A program made the translations under genes and the position numbers. This document shows, piece by piece, positions 15,961 to 25,543 of a stretch of 52,554 bases of DNA (positions within the stretch are counted from its first letter, which is position 1; each line of letters starts with the position of its first letter). The notes beneath the pieces were generated by a model. It worked only from the letters and a program-made list of their open reading frames with translations. It was not told the DNA's origin and ran no database searches. The DNA comes from Caedibacter sp. 37-49 (GTDB lineage Bacteria; Pseudomonadota; Alphaproteobacteria; Caedimonadales; Caedimonadaceae): NCBI GenBank assembly GCA_001898725.1, contig MKUV01000008.1, forward strand, positions 106,211-158,764, given 5' to 3'.

Positions 15961-18900
15961 TTACACCAATAATTTCAATTCTTTCAGAATACCCTCACAT
16001 CCCTTTACCCGCTCTTGCGCCTCTTGCCAAACGCGTAAAAAGACAAGCTTATGATCTGGCCTAAGCTTTACTGTCCCTGCTTGTGTTTGAATAAATTGAA
16101 TAAGGCCTAAAGGATTTGAAAAAGTATTGTTATAAAAAGTAAAAATGCCGCCCTTCTCACCCGTTTCAATCTTTTCAACACCAACTTGGCGACATAACTG
16201 CTTTAATTTAAGGACACTTAAGAGATTCTTGACTTCTTCGGGCAAAGGACCAAATCGGTCTAATAATTCTAAAGTAAAACCTTCAATTTCTTCTTCGTTC
16301 TCGACATTAGAAAGACGACGATATAATGTCAAACGTGTTGAAAGATCCGTAACATATTCTTCAGGAATTAGAATTGGCAAGCCAAGGTGAATTTGTGGTG
16401 TCCATCCCTTTGTTGTTTGAGGGAGTGACTCTGTTGATTTATGACGACCCATTTCAACAGCGTCTTGCAGCATTTGTTGATAAAGTTCAACACCCACTTC
16501 ACGGATATGTCCTGATTGCTGTTGCCCTAAAAGATTTCCTGCGCCTCTAATATCCATATCATGACTTGCCAGCTGAAATCCAGCTCCCAGCGTATCAAGT
16601 GTTTGCATGACTTCTAAACGCTTTTGCGCTGTCGACGAGATAACTTCAGGAATTGTTAAGTAAGCGTATCCTCTTATTTTAGAGCGTCCCACACGCCCCC
16701 TCAATTGATACAATTGCGCTAACCCAAAAAGATCCGATCGGTGAATAATAATTGTATTGACCGCCGGAATATCAAGGCCTGATTCGATAATATTGGTTGA
16801 AAGCAGAATTGAATAATGACGATCATAAAAATCGTTCATGATCTTCTCAAGAACTGTCGGCGAAAGTTGTCCATGTGCAACAGCAACTTTAGCTTCCGGC
16901 ATTAAAGCTCTTAATTTTTCACGAATAATCTCAAGATCTTCAATGCGTGGGCAAACATAGAAAACTTGCCCGCCTCGATTAAATTCTCGCAATAATGCTT
17001 CACGGATTACAATCTCGTCATAAGGCATCACAAAAGTTCTTACCGCAAGTCGATCAATCGGTGGTGTCGCTACAATGCTCATATCTCGCACACCACTCAA
17101 CGACATCTGAAGCGTTCTTGGAATCGGTGTCGCCGTGAGTGTTAAAACGTGCACATCTTTTTGTAGATCTTTTAATTTTTCCTTTTGTTTCACACCAAAA
17201 TGCTGTTCTTCATCTACGATTACAAGCCCAAGATTTTTAAACTGTGTAGATTGAGCCAGAATTGCATGTGTCCCTATAACTAAATTAATATGCCCTTTTT
17301 CTAAGCCTTCTTTAATTTGTAAGGTTTCTTTTGCGGACACCAGACGCGATAACTGCGCAACCTTCAAACCAAAACCTTCAAACCGTTTTTGAAAATTTTG
17401 ATAATGTTGGCGGCATAACAAGGTCGTTGGCGTAATAATAGCGACTTGCTTCCCCGCAGACGCAACCACAAAAGCCGCCCGTAAAGCAATCTCTGTCTTT
17501 CCAAACCCCACATCGCCACAGATTAGACGATCCATGGGTTTCCCCGACTCTAAATCCTGCAAGACATCTTGGATAGCCCGCTCTTGATCCTCTGTTTCAT
17601 TATAAGGGAAACGCGCAGCAAATTCGTTATAAAGACCTTCTGAAGGGTGATAAACCTCGCCCACGCGTAAAGAACGCTCAGCTGCAAGAGCAATCAAATG
17701 CTCAGCAATATCTTCAAGCCTTTTCTTAACTTTTGCTTTCCGATGTTGCCATGCTGAGCTTCCCAGTTTATCCAAAGATACAACACTGTCTTCGCCACCA
17801 TAACGAGATAAGATGTCTAAGTTTTCAACTGGAACAAAGAGCTTATCACCTTCAGCATAGACAAGGCAGACACAGTCATGGGGAAGATTATCAACTTGTA
17901 ATGTTTGAAGACCTTGAAACTGTCCTATGCCATGCTCTTGATGCACAACATAATCCCCTTCATTTAAACTTGAGGTTTCAGCAATAAAAAGATCAGAACG
18001 TCGTTTTCTTTTAATTGGTTGGCTCTGTCGTTCGCCAAAAATATCTTGCTCAGTTATAAAAACAAAATTACCTACCTCAAAACCACGCTCTATCGGAAGC
18101 AAAGCAAGCCCTATGACATGTCCTGGGAGAGCGATAAAGTCATCCCAGAGATCCACTAAAGATGCTTGACTCTCATGGTCTTGTAGAAGCCCTTGAAGCC
18201 TCAAACGTGAACCTGTCGTCATACAAGTAAGGAGAACTCGTTTTCCTGCTTTTAAATAATTTTCTGCTCGCGCTTTAAATGCTTCTATAAGATTTATATC
18301 CTGTTGAGCTCTTGCTGCACTAAAATCCGGTATTATACGTCCTTCAATATGAGGACTTCCTTCTTTAATGAAAGGTGAAAAATGTATAACTGTCTTTGTC
18401 TTGATAATCGCCTCAATTTCATCAAGAGGAATGTACAATGACGTTGGCAACAGTGGATAATATGGAGGCCTGTTATCTGTTTTGACAGCTATAAATTCTT
18501 GTCTTGCCTGATAATTTTCTTCGATAAGTTCAAGTTGCGTTTTTGCCGTTTCAAGGGCTTTGCTATCAAAAACTAAAGTCGCCTCAGGCGCATAATCTGG
18601 TAATGTTTCAAGATGCGGATAAAATAGAGGGAGCCAATGCTCCATACCTGCATAAGATTGACCTGAACTAATGGCTTGAAAAAGAGGATCTTTTTCTCCT
18701 GTATGCCCAAAGACTTTTCGATAAGAAGTGCGAAATATTTCAATCGACTTTTCATCAAGCAAGACCTCACAACTTGGCGTTAAATGAACTTCCTTAACAT
18801 TTTCTAAGCTGCGCTGCGTGAAAGGATCAAAGATCTTAATACTATCAATCTCATCCCCAAAAAGATCAATGCGACAAGGTTGCTCTAAGCTTGAGGGGAA

Positions 18901-19422
18901 TAAATCAATAATACCTCCGCGTATGGCATATTCAGAAGGTTCTATTACTGTTGAGACACGCATAAAACCATATTTAGAACAGTAATTTTCAAAAGTTTTA
19001 AGATTAAAACTTCCACCTTCTTTTAAATAAAGTTCTGCATCGTTAAATATTTCTTTCGGAACAACGCGCTGAAGAAATGCTTGAATAGTTGTAATGATAA
19101 GCCTAGGCTTATCAAAACCTTTATTGAGTTTAAGTAAGGTCGCAACACGCTCACCAACAATATCCCTTTTAGGAGACATACGATCATAAGGTAAACAATC
19201 CCACGGAGGAAAGATTAAGATTTCCAATGACGGATACAGAAACCTGAGCGTAGACTGAATCTGAATTATCTGGGACTCATGACGACATATGTAAATCAAG
19301 GGTGAGCTTAAGTTCTGCTTTAATATCTCATTTAATAGAAAAACTTCCGCCCCTTCAGGAATGCCGCCCACGGTGGTATGTGAAGATTTTTTAATAAAAT
19401 GATCGAGTTTTACTATCTGCAT
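15961..19422 (-). CDS. mfd: Transcription-repair coupling factor Mfd
   Basis: About 1153 residues from the ATG of MQIVKLDHF; a TTG three codons earlier is also possible, and neither has a clear ribosome site. Domains in order: UvrB-like D1/D2 (FPPWDCLPYDRMSP near residue 75-88, RGGIIDLFPSS near 170), the CarD-like RNA polymerase interaction domain (YVVHQEHGIGQFQG, about 495-508), the RecG-like translocase with Walker A GDVGFGKTE (about 639-647), DEEQHFG (about 740-746), TLTATPIPRTLQMSL and the QLRGRVGRS motif, then the C-terminal D7. Length matches the family (about 1150). It removes RNA polymerase stalled at lesions and recruits UvrA. It converges with the secreted-protein gene. Confidence 0.97.
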   Translation of the reverse strand: MQIVKLDHFIKKSSHTTVGGIPEGAEVFLLNEILKQNLSSPLIYICRHESQIIQIQSTLRFLYPSLEILIFPPWDCLPYDRMSPKRDIVGERVATLLKLNKGFDKPRLIITTIQAFLQRVVPKEIFNDAELYLKEGGSFNLKTFENYCSKYGFMRVSTVIEPSEYAIRGGIIDLFPSSLEQPCRIDLFGDEIDSIKIFDPFTQRSLENVKEVHLTPSCEVLLDEKSIEIFRTSYRKVFGHTGEKDPLFQAISSGQSYAGMEHWLPLFYPHLETLPDYAPEATLVFDSKALETAKTQLELIEENYQARQEFIAVKTDNRPPYYPLLPTSLYIPLDEIEAIIKTKTVIHFSPFIKEGSPHIEGRIIPDFSAARAQQDINLIEAFKARAENYLKAGKRVLLTCMTTGSRLRLQGLLQDHESQASLVDLWDDFIALPGHVIGLALLPIERGFEVGNFVFITEQDIFGERQSQPIKRKRRSDLFIAETSSLNEGDYVVHQEHGIGQFQGLQTLQVDNLPHDCVCLVYAEGDKLFVPVENLDILSRYGGEDSVVSLDKLGSSAWQHRKAKVKKRLEDIAEHLIALAAERSLRVGEVYHPSEGLYNEFAARFPYNETEDQERAIQDVLQDLESGKPMDRLICGDVGFGKTEIALRAAFVVASAGKQVAIITPTTLLCRQHYQNFQKRFEGFGLKVAQLSRLVSAKETLQIKEGLEKGHINLVIGTHAILAQSTQFKNLGLVIVDEEQHFGVKQKEKLKDLQKDVHVLTLTATPIPRTLQMSLSGVRDMSIVATPPIDRLAVRTFVMPYDEIVIREALLREFNRGGQVFYVCPRIEDLEIIREKLRALMPEAKVAVAHGQLSPTVLEKIMNDFYDRHYSILLSTNIIESGLDIPAVNTIIIHRSDLFGLAQLYQLRGRVGRSKIRGYAYLTIPEVISSTAQKRLEVMQTLDTLGAGFQLASHDMDIRGAGNLLGQQQSGHIREVGVELYQQMLQDAVEMGRHKSTESLPQTTKGWTPQIHLGLPILIPEEYVTDLSTRLTLYRRLSNVENEEEIEGFTLELLDRFGPLPEEVKNLLSVLKLKQLCRQVGVEKIETGEKGGIFTFYNNTFSNPLGLIQFIQTQAGTVKLRPDHKLVFLRVWQEAQERVKGCEGILKELKLLV

Positions 19423-19487
19423 TTTAAGCAACTTTATTTTTAAAAATGATAACTTTACCTGAACTTATAACCTATATGCCAGAATTT

Positions 19488-20546
19488 TTATCTGTTTAAA
19501 GAATTTACTTGATGCGTAAAATACTCTTCAATAATTGAAGGATCTATTTCTTTTAATGATGCAGGAAACCATAGCGGCGCTTGGTCTTTATCAATTAAGA
19601 CCGCACGAATTCCCTCAAAAAAATCATGCTTCTTTATGAAGATTTGACTGAGCTGGAATTCAACTTCAATCGCGTCTGCTAAAGTCTTTCCTTTATTTCT
19701 TTTTAATAGTTCGAATGTAATTTGCAAACTTGTTGGCGAACGTTTTTTTAATGTCTTAAGGGTGTCTTGCGAAAAAGCTGATTTATCCCCTTCTAAAGCT
19801 TGGAAAATTTGTTCTAAGGTTGGGTACTCGAATAAATTATCTATGTGTTCTTGCTGTGGTTGCAAAGGACCTTCAGGAAGGTTTTCTGAATATTTCTCAA
19901 TAATTGTATTAACTGTTGAGATTCCTAGAATATTCTCTTTTAATAAAGCTTCGATAACTTCCACATGCTTTTTTATTGGCACAAAATGGGTGGCTAAACG
20001 TGCATAAAGACTATCACTTGCACCGATAATATTACCTGTAAGCGCAAGGTACATTCCTAAAGCACCCGGTGCTTTATTCAGAAAATAGCTTGCTCCTACA
20101 TCAGGAAAATACCCTATTTTTGTCTCAGGCATAGCAAGTTGAGCATTTTCCCCAACAATGCGATGTGAACCATGAACTGACAGTCCTAACCCTCCTCCCA
20201 TCGCAAAACCTTGCATAAAACTAATGTATGGCTTTGGAAAATTGGCTATTGCTAAGTTAAAAGAATACTCTTTACGGAAAAGCTCATCATGAAAGTGAGG
20301 GTCTTTTCGCTGCTTTGCTTCATAAACTGATCGTAAATCACCACCTGCACAAAAGGCACGCTCACCTTGGCCTTGAACAATAACAGCTCGAACATTTGGA
20401 TCTGAGTGCCATGCTTGTAAGATCTTATGCAAAGTGGTGATCATTGGAAGATTTAAAGCATTCAAGCTTTCAGGTCGCACAAGCGTGATAAAGCCAATTT
20501 GATGCTTAACTTGATAAGTAATAGGGGTGGGTGTATTTAATGTCAT
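19488..20546 (-). CDS. 3-hydroxyisobutyryl-CoA hydrolase (crotonase fold)
   Basis: 352 residues, the usual length of HIBCH-type hydrolases and longer than simple enoyl-CoA hydratases (about 260). The oxyanion loops are AFCAGGDLRSVYE (residues 64-76) and GFAMGGGLGLSVHGSHRI (113-130). The catalytic pair fits HIBCH: Glu141 in MPETKIGYFPDVGASYF and Asp149 in the same stretch. The C-terminal FFEGIRAVLIDKDQAPLW is typical. The enzyme frees 3-hydroxyisobutyrate in valine breakdown. No other valine-pathway gene is nearby. It lies 65 bases upstream of mfd on the same strand, so cotranscription is possible. An enoyl-CoA hydratase label is the main alternative. Confidence 0.87.
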   Translation of the reverse strand: MTLNTPTPITYQVKHQIGFITLVRPESLNALNLPMITTLHKILQAWHSDPNVRAVIVQGQGERAFCAGGDLRSVYEAKQRKDPHFHDELFRKEYSFNLAIANFPKPYISFMQGFAMGGGLGLSVHGSHRIVGENAQLAMPETKIGYFPDVGASYFLNKAPGALGMYLALTGNIIGASDSLYARLATHFVPIKKHVEVIEALLKENILGISTVNTIIEKYSENLPEGPLQPQQEHIDNLFEYPTLEQIFQALEGDKSAFSQDTLKTLKKRSPTSLQITFELLKRNKGKTLADAIEVEFQLSQIFIKKHDFFEGIRAVLIDKDQAPLWFPASLKEIDPSIIEEYFTHQVNSLNR

Positions 20547-20705
20547 TTTCTGCTATGTTCTTTGCAATTGTTCATATTTCTTATAACTTATGAGCTTTTA
20601 CACTCAAGCTAAAATATTCTATTCGTGTTTGAGAAATAGTTATACGAAGAATATGACAAATGATAAGAATAAAACATTTATTTTTAGTTAGCAAAAGAGA
20701 GTTTC

Positions 20706-21782
20706 ATGCCCCTATCAAAGTCCACAGCACCTCTTCATGTTCAAGATGTCATGGACATTTTAAAGCAGGTTATAGATCCTTATTCAGGAGAAAATATTGT
20801 CACCTTAGATTGGGTTTCAGGTCTCAATATTGATCAAAATAATTTAACCATTTCTATCAATATTCCACCAGAAAAAGCAACTAATTATGAACCTTTGCGA
20901 CAAGAAGTTGAACATAAAGTAAAAGCCCTGCCAAGTGTTCATAAAGTTATGGTTGTTTTAACCGCTCATAAAGCTTCTTCTCAACAAAATATGAAAGCGA
21001 ATTCCACATTTCGCGGGAAATACGAGCTTCCAAACGTTAAACATATTATTGCTGTATCTTCATGCAAGGGGGGCGTTGGTAAATCCACAATAGCGGTCAA
21101 TTTGGCCTGCACTTTTCAACAACAAGGTTTAAAAGTCGGGATTGTTGATGCAGATGTTTATGGCCCTTCTCTTCCGCGTATGTTGAATCTTAAAGGGCGC
21201 CCTGTTATCGATGAGAATAAAAAGATTACGCCTCATCTTCAATACGGTCTTCAATGTGCCTCGATTGGCCTTTTTGTAAATGAAGACGAGCCTCTTATTT
21301 GGCGCGGACTCATGGTTCAAACGACCATTCAACAGCTTTTTAAAGATGTGAAGTGGCAAAATCTGGATGTGCTTATTGTTGACTTACCGCCTGGCACGGG
21401 TGATGCTCAACTAACCATGATCCAAAAAGTTCCTTTGGCAGGTGCTATTATTGTCACAACGCCTCAAGACATTGCTCTTGTCGAAGCACGTAAAACCATT
21501 AGCATGTTTAAAAGGCTTGAAGTTCCTCTATTGGGTTTGATTGAGAACATGAGCATTTTTCAATGTCCTCATTGTGGAGTAACATCTCCTCTTTTTCATT
21601 CTGGAAACTCACAGCAAGAAGCAGAACGTAAAGAAATTCCCTTTTTAGGCCAAATCCCTTTTATTTATGAACTAAGCCAAGCCTGTGATACGGGTAAGCC
21701 TTTTGTATTAAAGGATCCTGAACATCCTATTGCTAAAATTTTTCAAAATATTGTGGACCAGGTGTTGCCTTTTTTAAAATAA
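20706..21782 (+). CDS. apbC: Fe-S cluster carrier / Mrp-NBP35 family P-loop ATPase
   Basis: 358 residues. An N-terminal MIP18-like (DUF59) domain fills about residues 10-85 (DVMDILKQVIDPYSGENIV). The ATPase domain has the deviant Walker A SSCKGGVGKST (118-128), VDADVYGPSLPRML and DLPPGTGDAQLT. A CPHC pair (Cys287, Cys290) binds a bridging [4Fe-4S] cluster in dimers of this family. It should receive clusters and pass them to apo-proteins in the cytoplasm, complementing the isc operon 9 kb away. An in-frame ATG with no clear ribosome site starts it; the sequence match supports this start. Confidence 0.93.
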   Translation: MPLSKSTAPLHVQDVMDILKQVIDPYSGENIVTLDWVSGLNIDQNNLTISINIPPEKATNYEPLRQEVEHKVKALPSVHKVMVVLTAHKASSQQNMKANSTFRGKYELPNVKHIIAVSSCKGGVGKSTIAVNLACTFQQQGLKVGIVDADVYGPSLPRMLNLKGRPVIDENKKITPHLQYGLQCASIGLFVNEDEPLIWRGLMVQTTIQQLFKDVKWQNLDVLIVDLPPGTGDAQLTMIQKVPLAGAIIVTTPQDIALVEARKTISMFKRLEVPLLGLIENMSIFQCPHCGVTSPLFHSGNSQQEAERKEIPFLGQIPFIYELSQACDTGKPFVLKDPEHPIAKIFQNIVDQVLPFLK

Positions 21783-21846
21783 ATTTGCATTTTTCTTTAT
21801 CTTCACCTTTGTGTTATATACACTTAGATACTAATGGCTTAAAATA

Positions 21847-22761
21847 ATGTCTTCAAATCCCATGCTTTTTCAAAACGTTCTTTATTACATAGTAACCATA
21901 CTTGCTTGAGGTTCAACGTGGTATGCCATTAAATTTCAATTTGGGTCTGTTCCTCTCGAACTCTCAATTGGATATCGGTTTGCTCTTTCTTCTCTTATTC
22001 TATTTGGATGGTGTGCTTTTAAAAAAGCCAAAATAAAGTTCTCAAAGAAGAGTCATTTCTTCTTTATGCTCCAAGGAATCTTTCTTTTCTCGCTTAATTA
22101 TTTTTTTGCTTATGAAGCAGCTGCCCTCATCCCAAGTGGAATTAATGCCGTCATCTTCTCGATTGTTTTGATCTTTAATATGCTGAATTCGTTTCTCTTT
22201 TACCGACTTACACTTAATTTAAAGCTTGTGATAGGAGCCCTATTAGGAATTATGGGTGTCTGTTGTATTTTCTGGCCCCAAATTAGCACCTTTAATCTCT
22301 CGAGTAATAGCTTAAAAGGGATGCTTTTAAGTCTCTTAGGATCTGCAATTGCATCTTTCGGTACAATGATTTCAATGCGTAACCAGAAACATCATCTTCC
22401 CGTCATGCAAACAAATGCTTATGCTATGGGATATGGCGCTATTGTTACAATACTCTTAGCCTGCTTTCAGGGACATCCTTTCACTTTTGATTGGTCTTTA
22501 ACCTATGTCAGCAGTCTCTTTTATTTAAGCATCGTGGGCTCAATTATTGCCTTTGGCTGTTATCTGACCCTTGTCGGCCAAATTGGCCCCGTCAAAGCTG
22601 CTTATATTATGCTGATCACACCTGTCGTTGCTCTTATCATTTCAACTTTCTTAGAGCAATTTAAATGGGAACCTCATGTTATTTTTGGCGTCGCCCTTAT
22701 CAGCCTTGGGAACCTTATTATTCTTGGAAAAAGAAAAAGCTCCCCTAAAAATCTTACATGA
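21847..22761 (+). pseudogene. EamA/DMT-family permease interrupted by an in-frame TGA
   Basis: From ATG 21847 the frame reads MSSNPMLFQNVLYYIVTILA, then TGA (21907-21909), then GSTWYAIKFQFGSVPLELSI and on, without another stop, to 22761 (304 codons, the usual length for a ten-helix drug/metabolite transporter). In this family the motif is (A/P)WGSxxxxIK, so TGA stands exactly where Trp is expected: one G-to-A change from TGG. Neighbouring genes end in TGA (iscS, this gene itself), so UGA is a stop here and not a general Trp codon. Options are a recent nonsense mutation, a sequencing error or readthrough. A product from the internal ATG at 22066 would lack the first two helices. Substrate unknown. 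Confidence 0.8.
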
Positions 22762-22794
22762 TTGATCAGTGGGGAGCATTTTCTTAAAAAATTG

Positions 22795-24162
22795 TTAATG
22801 CTTTTGTGTCACCTCTTCTAATTCTTTTAGCATTAACCTTTTATGATGATAAGCTTGTCCTGCTTTTGCCATAAACTCAAGAATAGCAATATGTTTATCG
22901 GGTGTCATTTCATCTGAATCATTTTTTGTATAGGCTTCTGGATGCCATTGAATTCCTAACAAAGGCGCTCCATACTGATTCTCGAAAGCTTCAATCGTAT
23001 CATTTTGAGGCTTCATTTGAGTGCCTTGCCTTGTATTAGGCGCAATTTTATTATCAGCCACAGCTTTCGCAGAAACGCGCACTAAGGAAGGAATTTTCTT
23101 TTCAGAAGGTGCTTTCCAATGCACACTATTAACGCTTGGCCTGTCTGTCTCTTTCGAAATATTCATAATGTCATTTAAGAGAGTATTTGACTCAACTTTT
23201 ATACGATGGATCTGTTTATTATAGCCAATTTTCCCCATTTCATTAAGGCGTATCATTCCTCCACCGTAAGAATGATCGCTGACTTCTTCCAACTTACCGC
23301 CAAGGGCTTCCCAAAGTCGCCATGAACCTGCACAGACAGCTAGAATAGGTTGGCCTCTTAAGCGAGCTTGCTTCAAAATATTTTCCTCATGTTCTTTCCG
23401 AACAGGTTCAAATTCATTATCGCGAATTCTTCCAGGTATAAAAAGAAGACCCTGATCAGAGAAATTATCTATAGACTCTGGAATTACTTGTCCTTCTTGC
23501 TCGACCCCATGCTTCAAACGGTAAGTTATTGTTTTTGAATGGTCTTTTAAAGATTTTAAACGCATTTTAGGATGAGCTGAAATAAGGGTGGGGTATTTTG
23601 TTGCTTTCTGTACAGTATAGTGATCATAGAAAGCCCCTTTTCCACTTCCTTCATCCCTAAACGCGATAACTATTGGAGCTGGCTTTGCAGATGTTATTTT
23701 CTTTCTATCAACCTTAATTTGGCTAGGTTTATTAAGTAAATTTTTTATAGCATTTTGAACATTGTGAGAGTTATTTTCCAGCTTTTCTTTTACTATTTCT
23801 ACAGGCGCTTCTTCTTCGGATTTTACAGTTTCTGCTTCAAAATCTAATCGTTTTGCGATAGCTATTTTTGCAACTACCTTCTTCTTTTTTGAGGCTTTTT
23901 TTGGTGTGGTTAATTCTTTATAAACTGCAGGCAACCTCGATTTGAAATTTCTTAATAACTTAGGAGAACTGGTCACTTTGTTATTTACGAAAAGTGAAAT
24001 TGTCGCATCAGAGACCTTTAATGTTCGTGCAAAATAAGATTGTGTTTTCCCCATTTGAACTTCAGCCACTATATAATTTCGTATAAGCTGATAATCATCT
24101 GCGCCTACCCGCGGTGAAAATAAAGGGAACAAAAGAGCTATAATCAATAAACATTTTTTCAT
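22795..24162 (-). CDS. Exported class-I glutamine amidotransferase-like (peptidase C26) protein with HTH-like N-terminal segment
   Basis: 455 residues with a signal peptide (MKKCLLIIALLFPLFSPRVG, cut near residue 21). Residues 24-78 (TQSYFARTLKVSDATISLFV, then NNKVTSSPKLL) read like an XRE/Cro helix-turn-helix, odd in an exported protein. A Lys-rich stretch follows (PKKASKKKK, 87-95). The C-terminal 290 residues are a class-I GATase fold: FIPGRIRD, the nucleophile Cys277 in AVCAGSWRLWEALGG, VNSVHWKAP, and His407 with Glu409 in GIQWHPEAY. This matches gamma-glutamyl-GABA hydrolase-type (PuuD/C26) enzymes, which cut gamma-glutamyl bonds. The catalytic triad is complete. Secretion plus HTH plus basic stretch would suit a host-directed protein, but that is speculation. 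Confidence 0.75.
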   Translation of the reverse strand: MKKCLLIIALLFPLFSPRVGADDYQLIRNYIVAEVQMGKTQSYFARTLKVSDATISLFVNNKVTSSPKLLRNFKSRLPAVYKELTTPKKASKKKKVVAKIAIAKRLDFEAETVKSEEEAPVEIVKEKLENNSHNVQNAIKNLLNKPSQIKVDRKKITSAKPAPIVIAFRDEGSGKGAFYDHYTVQKATKYPTLISAHPKMRLKSLKDHSKTITYRLKHGVEQEGQVIPESIDNFSDQGLLFIPGRIRDNEFEPVRKEHEENILKQARLRGQPILAVCAGSWRLWEALGGKLEEVSDHSYGGGMIRLNEMGKIGYNKQIHRIKVESNTLLNDIMNISKETDRPSVNSVHWKAPSEKKIPSLVRVSAKAVADNKIAPNTRQGTQMKPQNDTIEAFENQYGAPLLGIQWHPEAYTKNDSDEMTPDKHIAILEFMAKAGQAYHHKRLMLKELEEVTQKH

Positions 24163-24328
24163 AATATTTTTCCTCTAAAAGTACATTTCATAGGTTCAAA
24201 CGTTTGAATATCAATTTCAAAATTATGAAAAGAATATATTTAAGACCATAGGTAAAATACCCTTGCAGAGGATACCTAGGTAGAGTTTACTCATTCAATT
24301 AAAGGCACAACTTAAGACTTTATAAGCC

Positions 24329-25402
24329 TTAAGTAATTGATGAGTCTTCTTGAAGAATTTTAAGAATTTCTGGTGGAATTGATTGGTTGTCCCCGTAGCC
24401 AATACCAATAAAAAACATTGACGATTCCGCTGACGACTTTATCTCTAAAAATTCTTCTACTTTAGAATCATAGAAAGCGCCTGTAAGCCAAGTTTGAAGC
24501 CCTAAAGCTGTCGCTGTTAAAAGAACTGTTTGAGAAGCATGGCCTATATCTAATAAAGCAACCCTATAAGCGCGCGAATGCGGATATTTCCACCATATTT
24601 TATCAAATCTAGAAGTTAAAAAGATCCCACAAGCAAGACCTTTAGCAAAGAATTGACCTAATAATAATTCAATGATTTGTTGTTCAAACTCGCCATTACG
24701 AATTAAGGTAAGATGATGATTTTTATCATCATAATGGTAAAGACCAGGCTTTAATCCTTCAACGTTGAAAGCAACGATATATGCTTCTTCAGGATGAATT
24801 CCACCTCCGGAAGGAAATGCTTTTCGAACCCCAAGCGCCATCAAATCATTATCCTCAAGATCCTGCCATGTCTCATGAAGAGGCCCCAAACTAAGATAAA
24901 GTAAGGTTGACACGTACTCGAGAGGCACTGATTTTCCTGAGAAAGAACGACATGTCTTACGTGCTTTCATTACTTCCAAAAAATTTTGATTTTCTAACAA
25001 CGCAAAATTAGGCGGCGGCAGATCGATCTTCTGCCCTTCTCTTTGCGTATGAAATTCTGGCGCTTCTTTAGAAATACCCTGGCAATACTCTAGATATTCT
25101 TTAGACCATTGTTGGGGATCAAGTTCACCTAAATTAGTTGCAATATCACGGGTTCCAATATGATAAATCTGTGCTAAAATATCCCATCCCCATTCCTTTT
25201 TAGGAGATGGTTGAAGATGTAATAATTCTCCTTCAGCAAGCTCTTGATCAATTGCAATTGGGTCTAAATTTTCTTTTTGTGACCAATCAACAAGACGCTC
25301 AAAATAAGCTTTTTCTAAAACGAATTGTTGATGATTTTTATAATCCCAAACGACGATTTCTCCATCTTTAAGAAAGAAAAAAATATGTGGATTAACATAC
25401 AT
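24329..25402 (-). CDS. SagB/ThcOx-type nitroreductase-fold dehydrogenase
   Basis: 357 residues after AAGGGGG and ATG. The nitroreductase-fold domain occupies about residues 135-350: MKARKTCRSFSGKSVPLEYV (146-164, FMN phosphate contact Arg), FPSGGGIHPEEAYIVAFNVE (196-215), GLYHYDDKNHHL (220-231) and LLDIGHASQTVLLTATALGL (283-302). The PSGG(G/A).HP and GLYHYD words are the SagB signature. In azole-peptide clusters such enzymes oxidise azolines to azoles. No cyclodehydratase (YcaO) or precursor is next to it, so its substrate is unknown; many stand-alone SagB-like proteins have no known role. The N-terminal 130 residues are an extra domain of unknown type. It is oriented opposite to glmM, with a 140-bp gap between. 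Confidence 0.8.
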   Translation of the reverse strand: MYVNPHIFFFLKDGEIVVWDYKNHQQFVLEKAYFERLVDWSQKENLDPIAIDQELAEGELLHLQPSPKKEWGWDILAQIYHIGTRDIATNLGELDPQQWSKEYLEYCQGISKEAPEFHTQREGQKIDLPPPNFALLENQNFLEVMKARKTCRSFSGKSVPLEYVSTLLYLSLGPLHETWQDLEDNDLMALGVRKAFPSGGGIHPEEAYIVAFNVEGLKPGLYHYDDKNHHLTLIRNGEFEQQIIELLLGQFFAKGLACGIFLTSRFDKIWWKYPHSRAYRVALLDIGHASQTVLLTATALGLQTWLTGAFYDSKVEEFLEIKSSAESSMFFIGIGYGDNQSIPPEILKILQEDSSIT

Positions 25403-25543
25403 TTAGGCCCCCTTTAATACTTTTTTAGACACGTTAATTTTAAACATTTATCAAACTTACATTATTTAAATAAATATTTGTACCCTTGATTTTTTATTCT
25501 AAAGCCGCTTATAGAAGAAAAAGATTTATTTAAGGATAGCACC

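Noticed and set aside
21847-22761. UGA read as tryptophan throughout (alternative genetic code)
   Set aside because: iscS and the permease itself end in TGA, so UGA is used as a stop in this genome; only one TGA at a Trp site was found.
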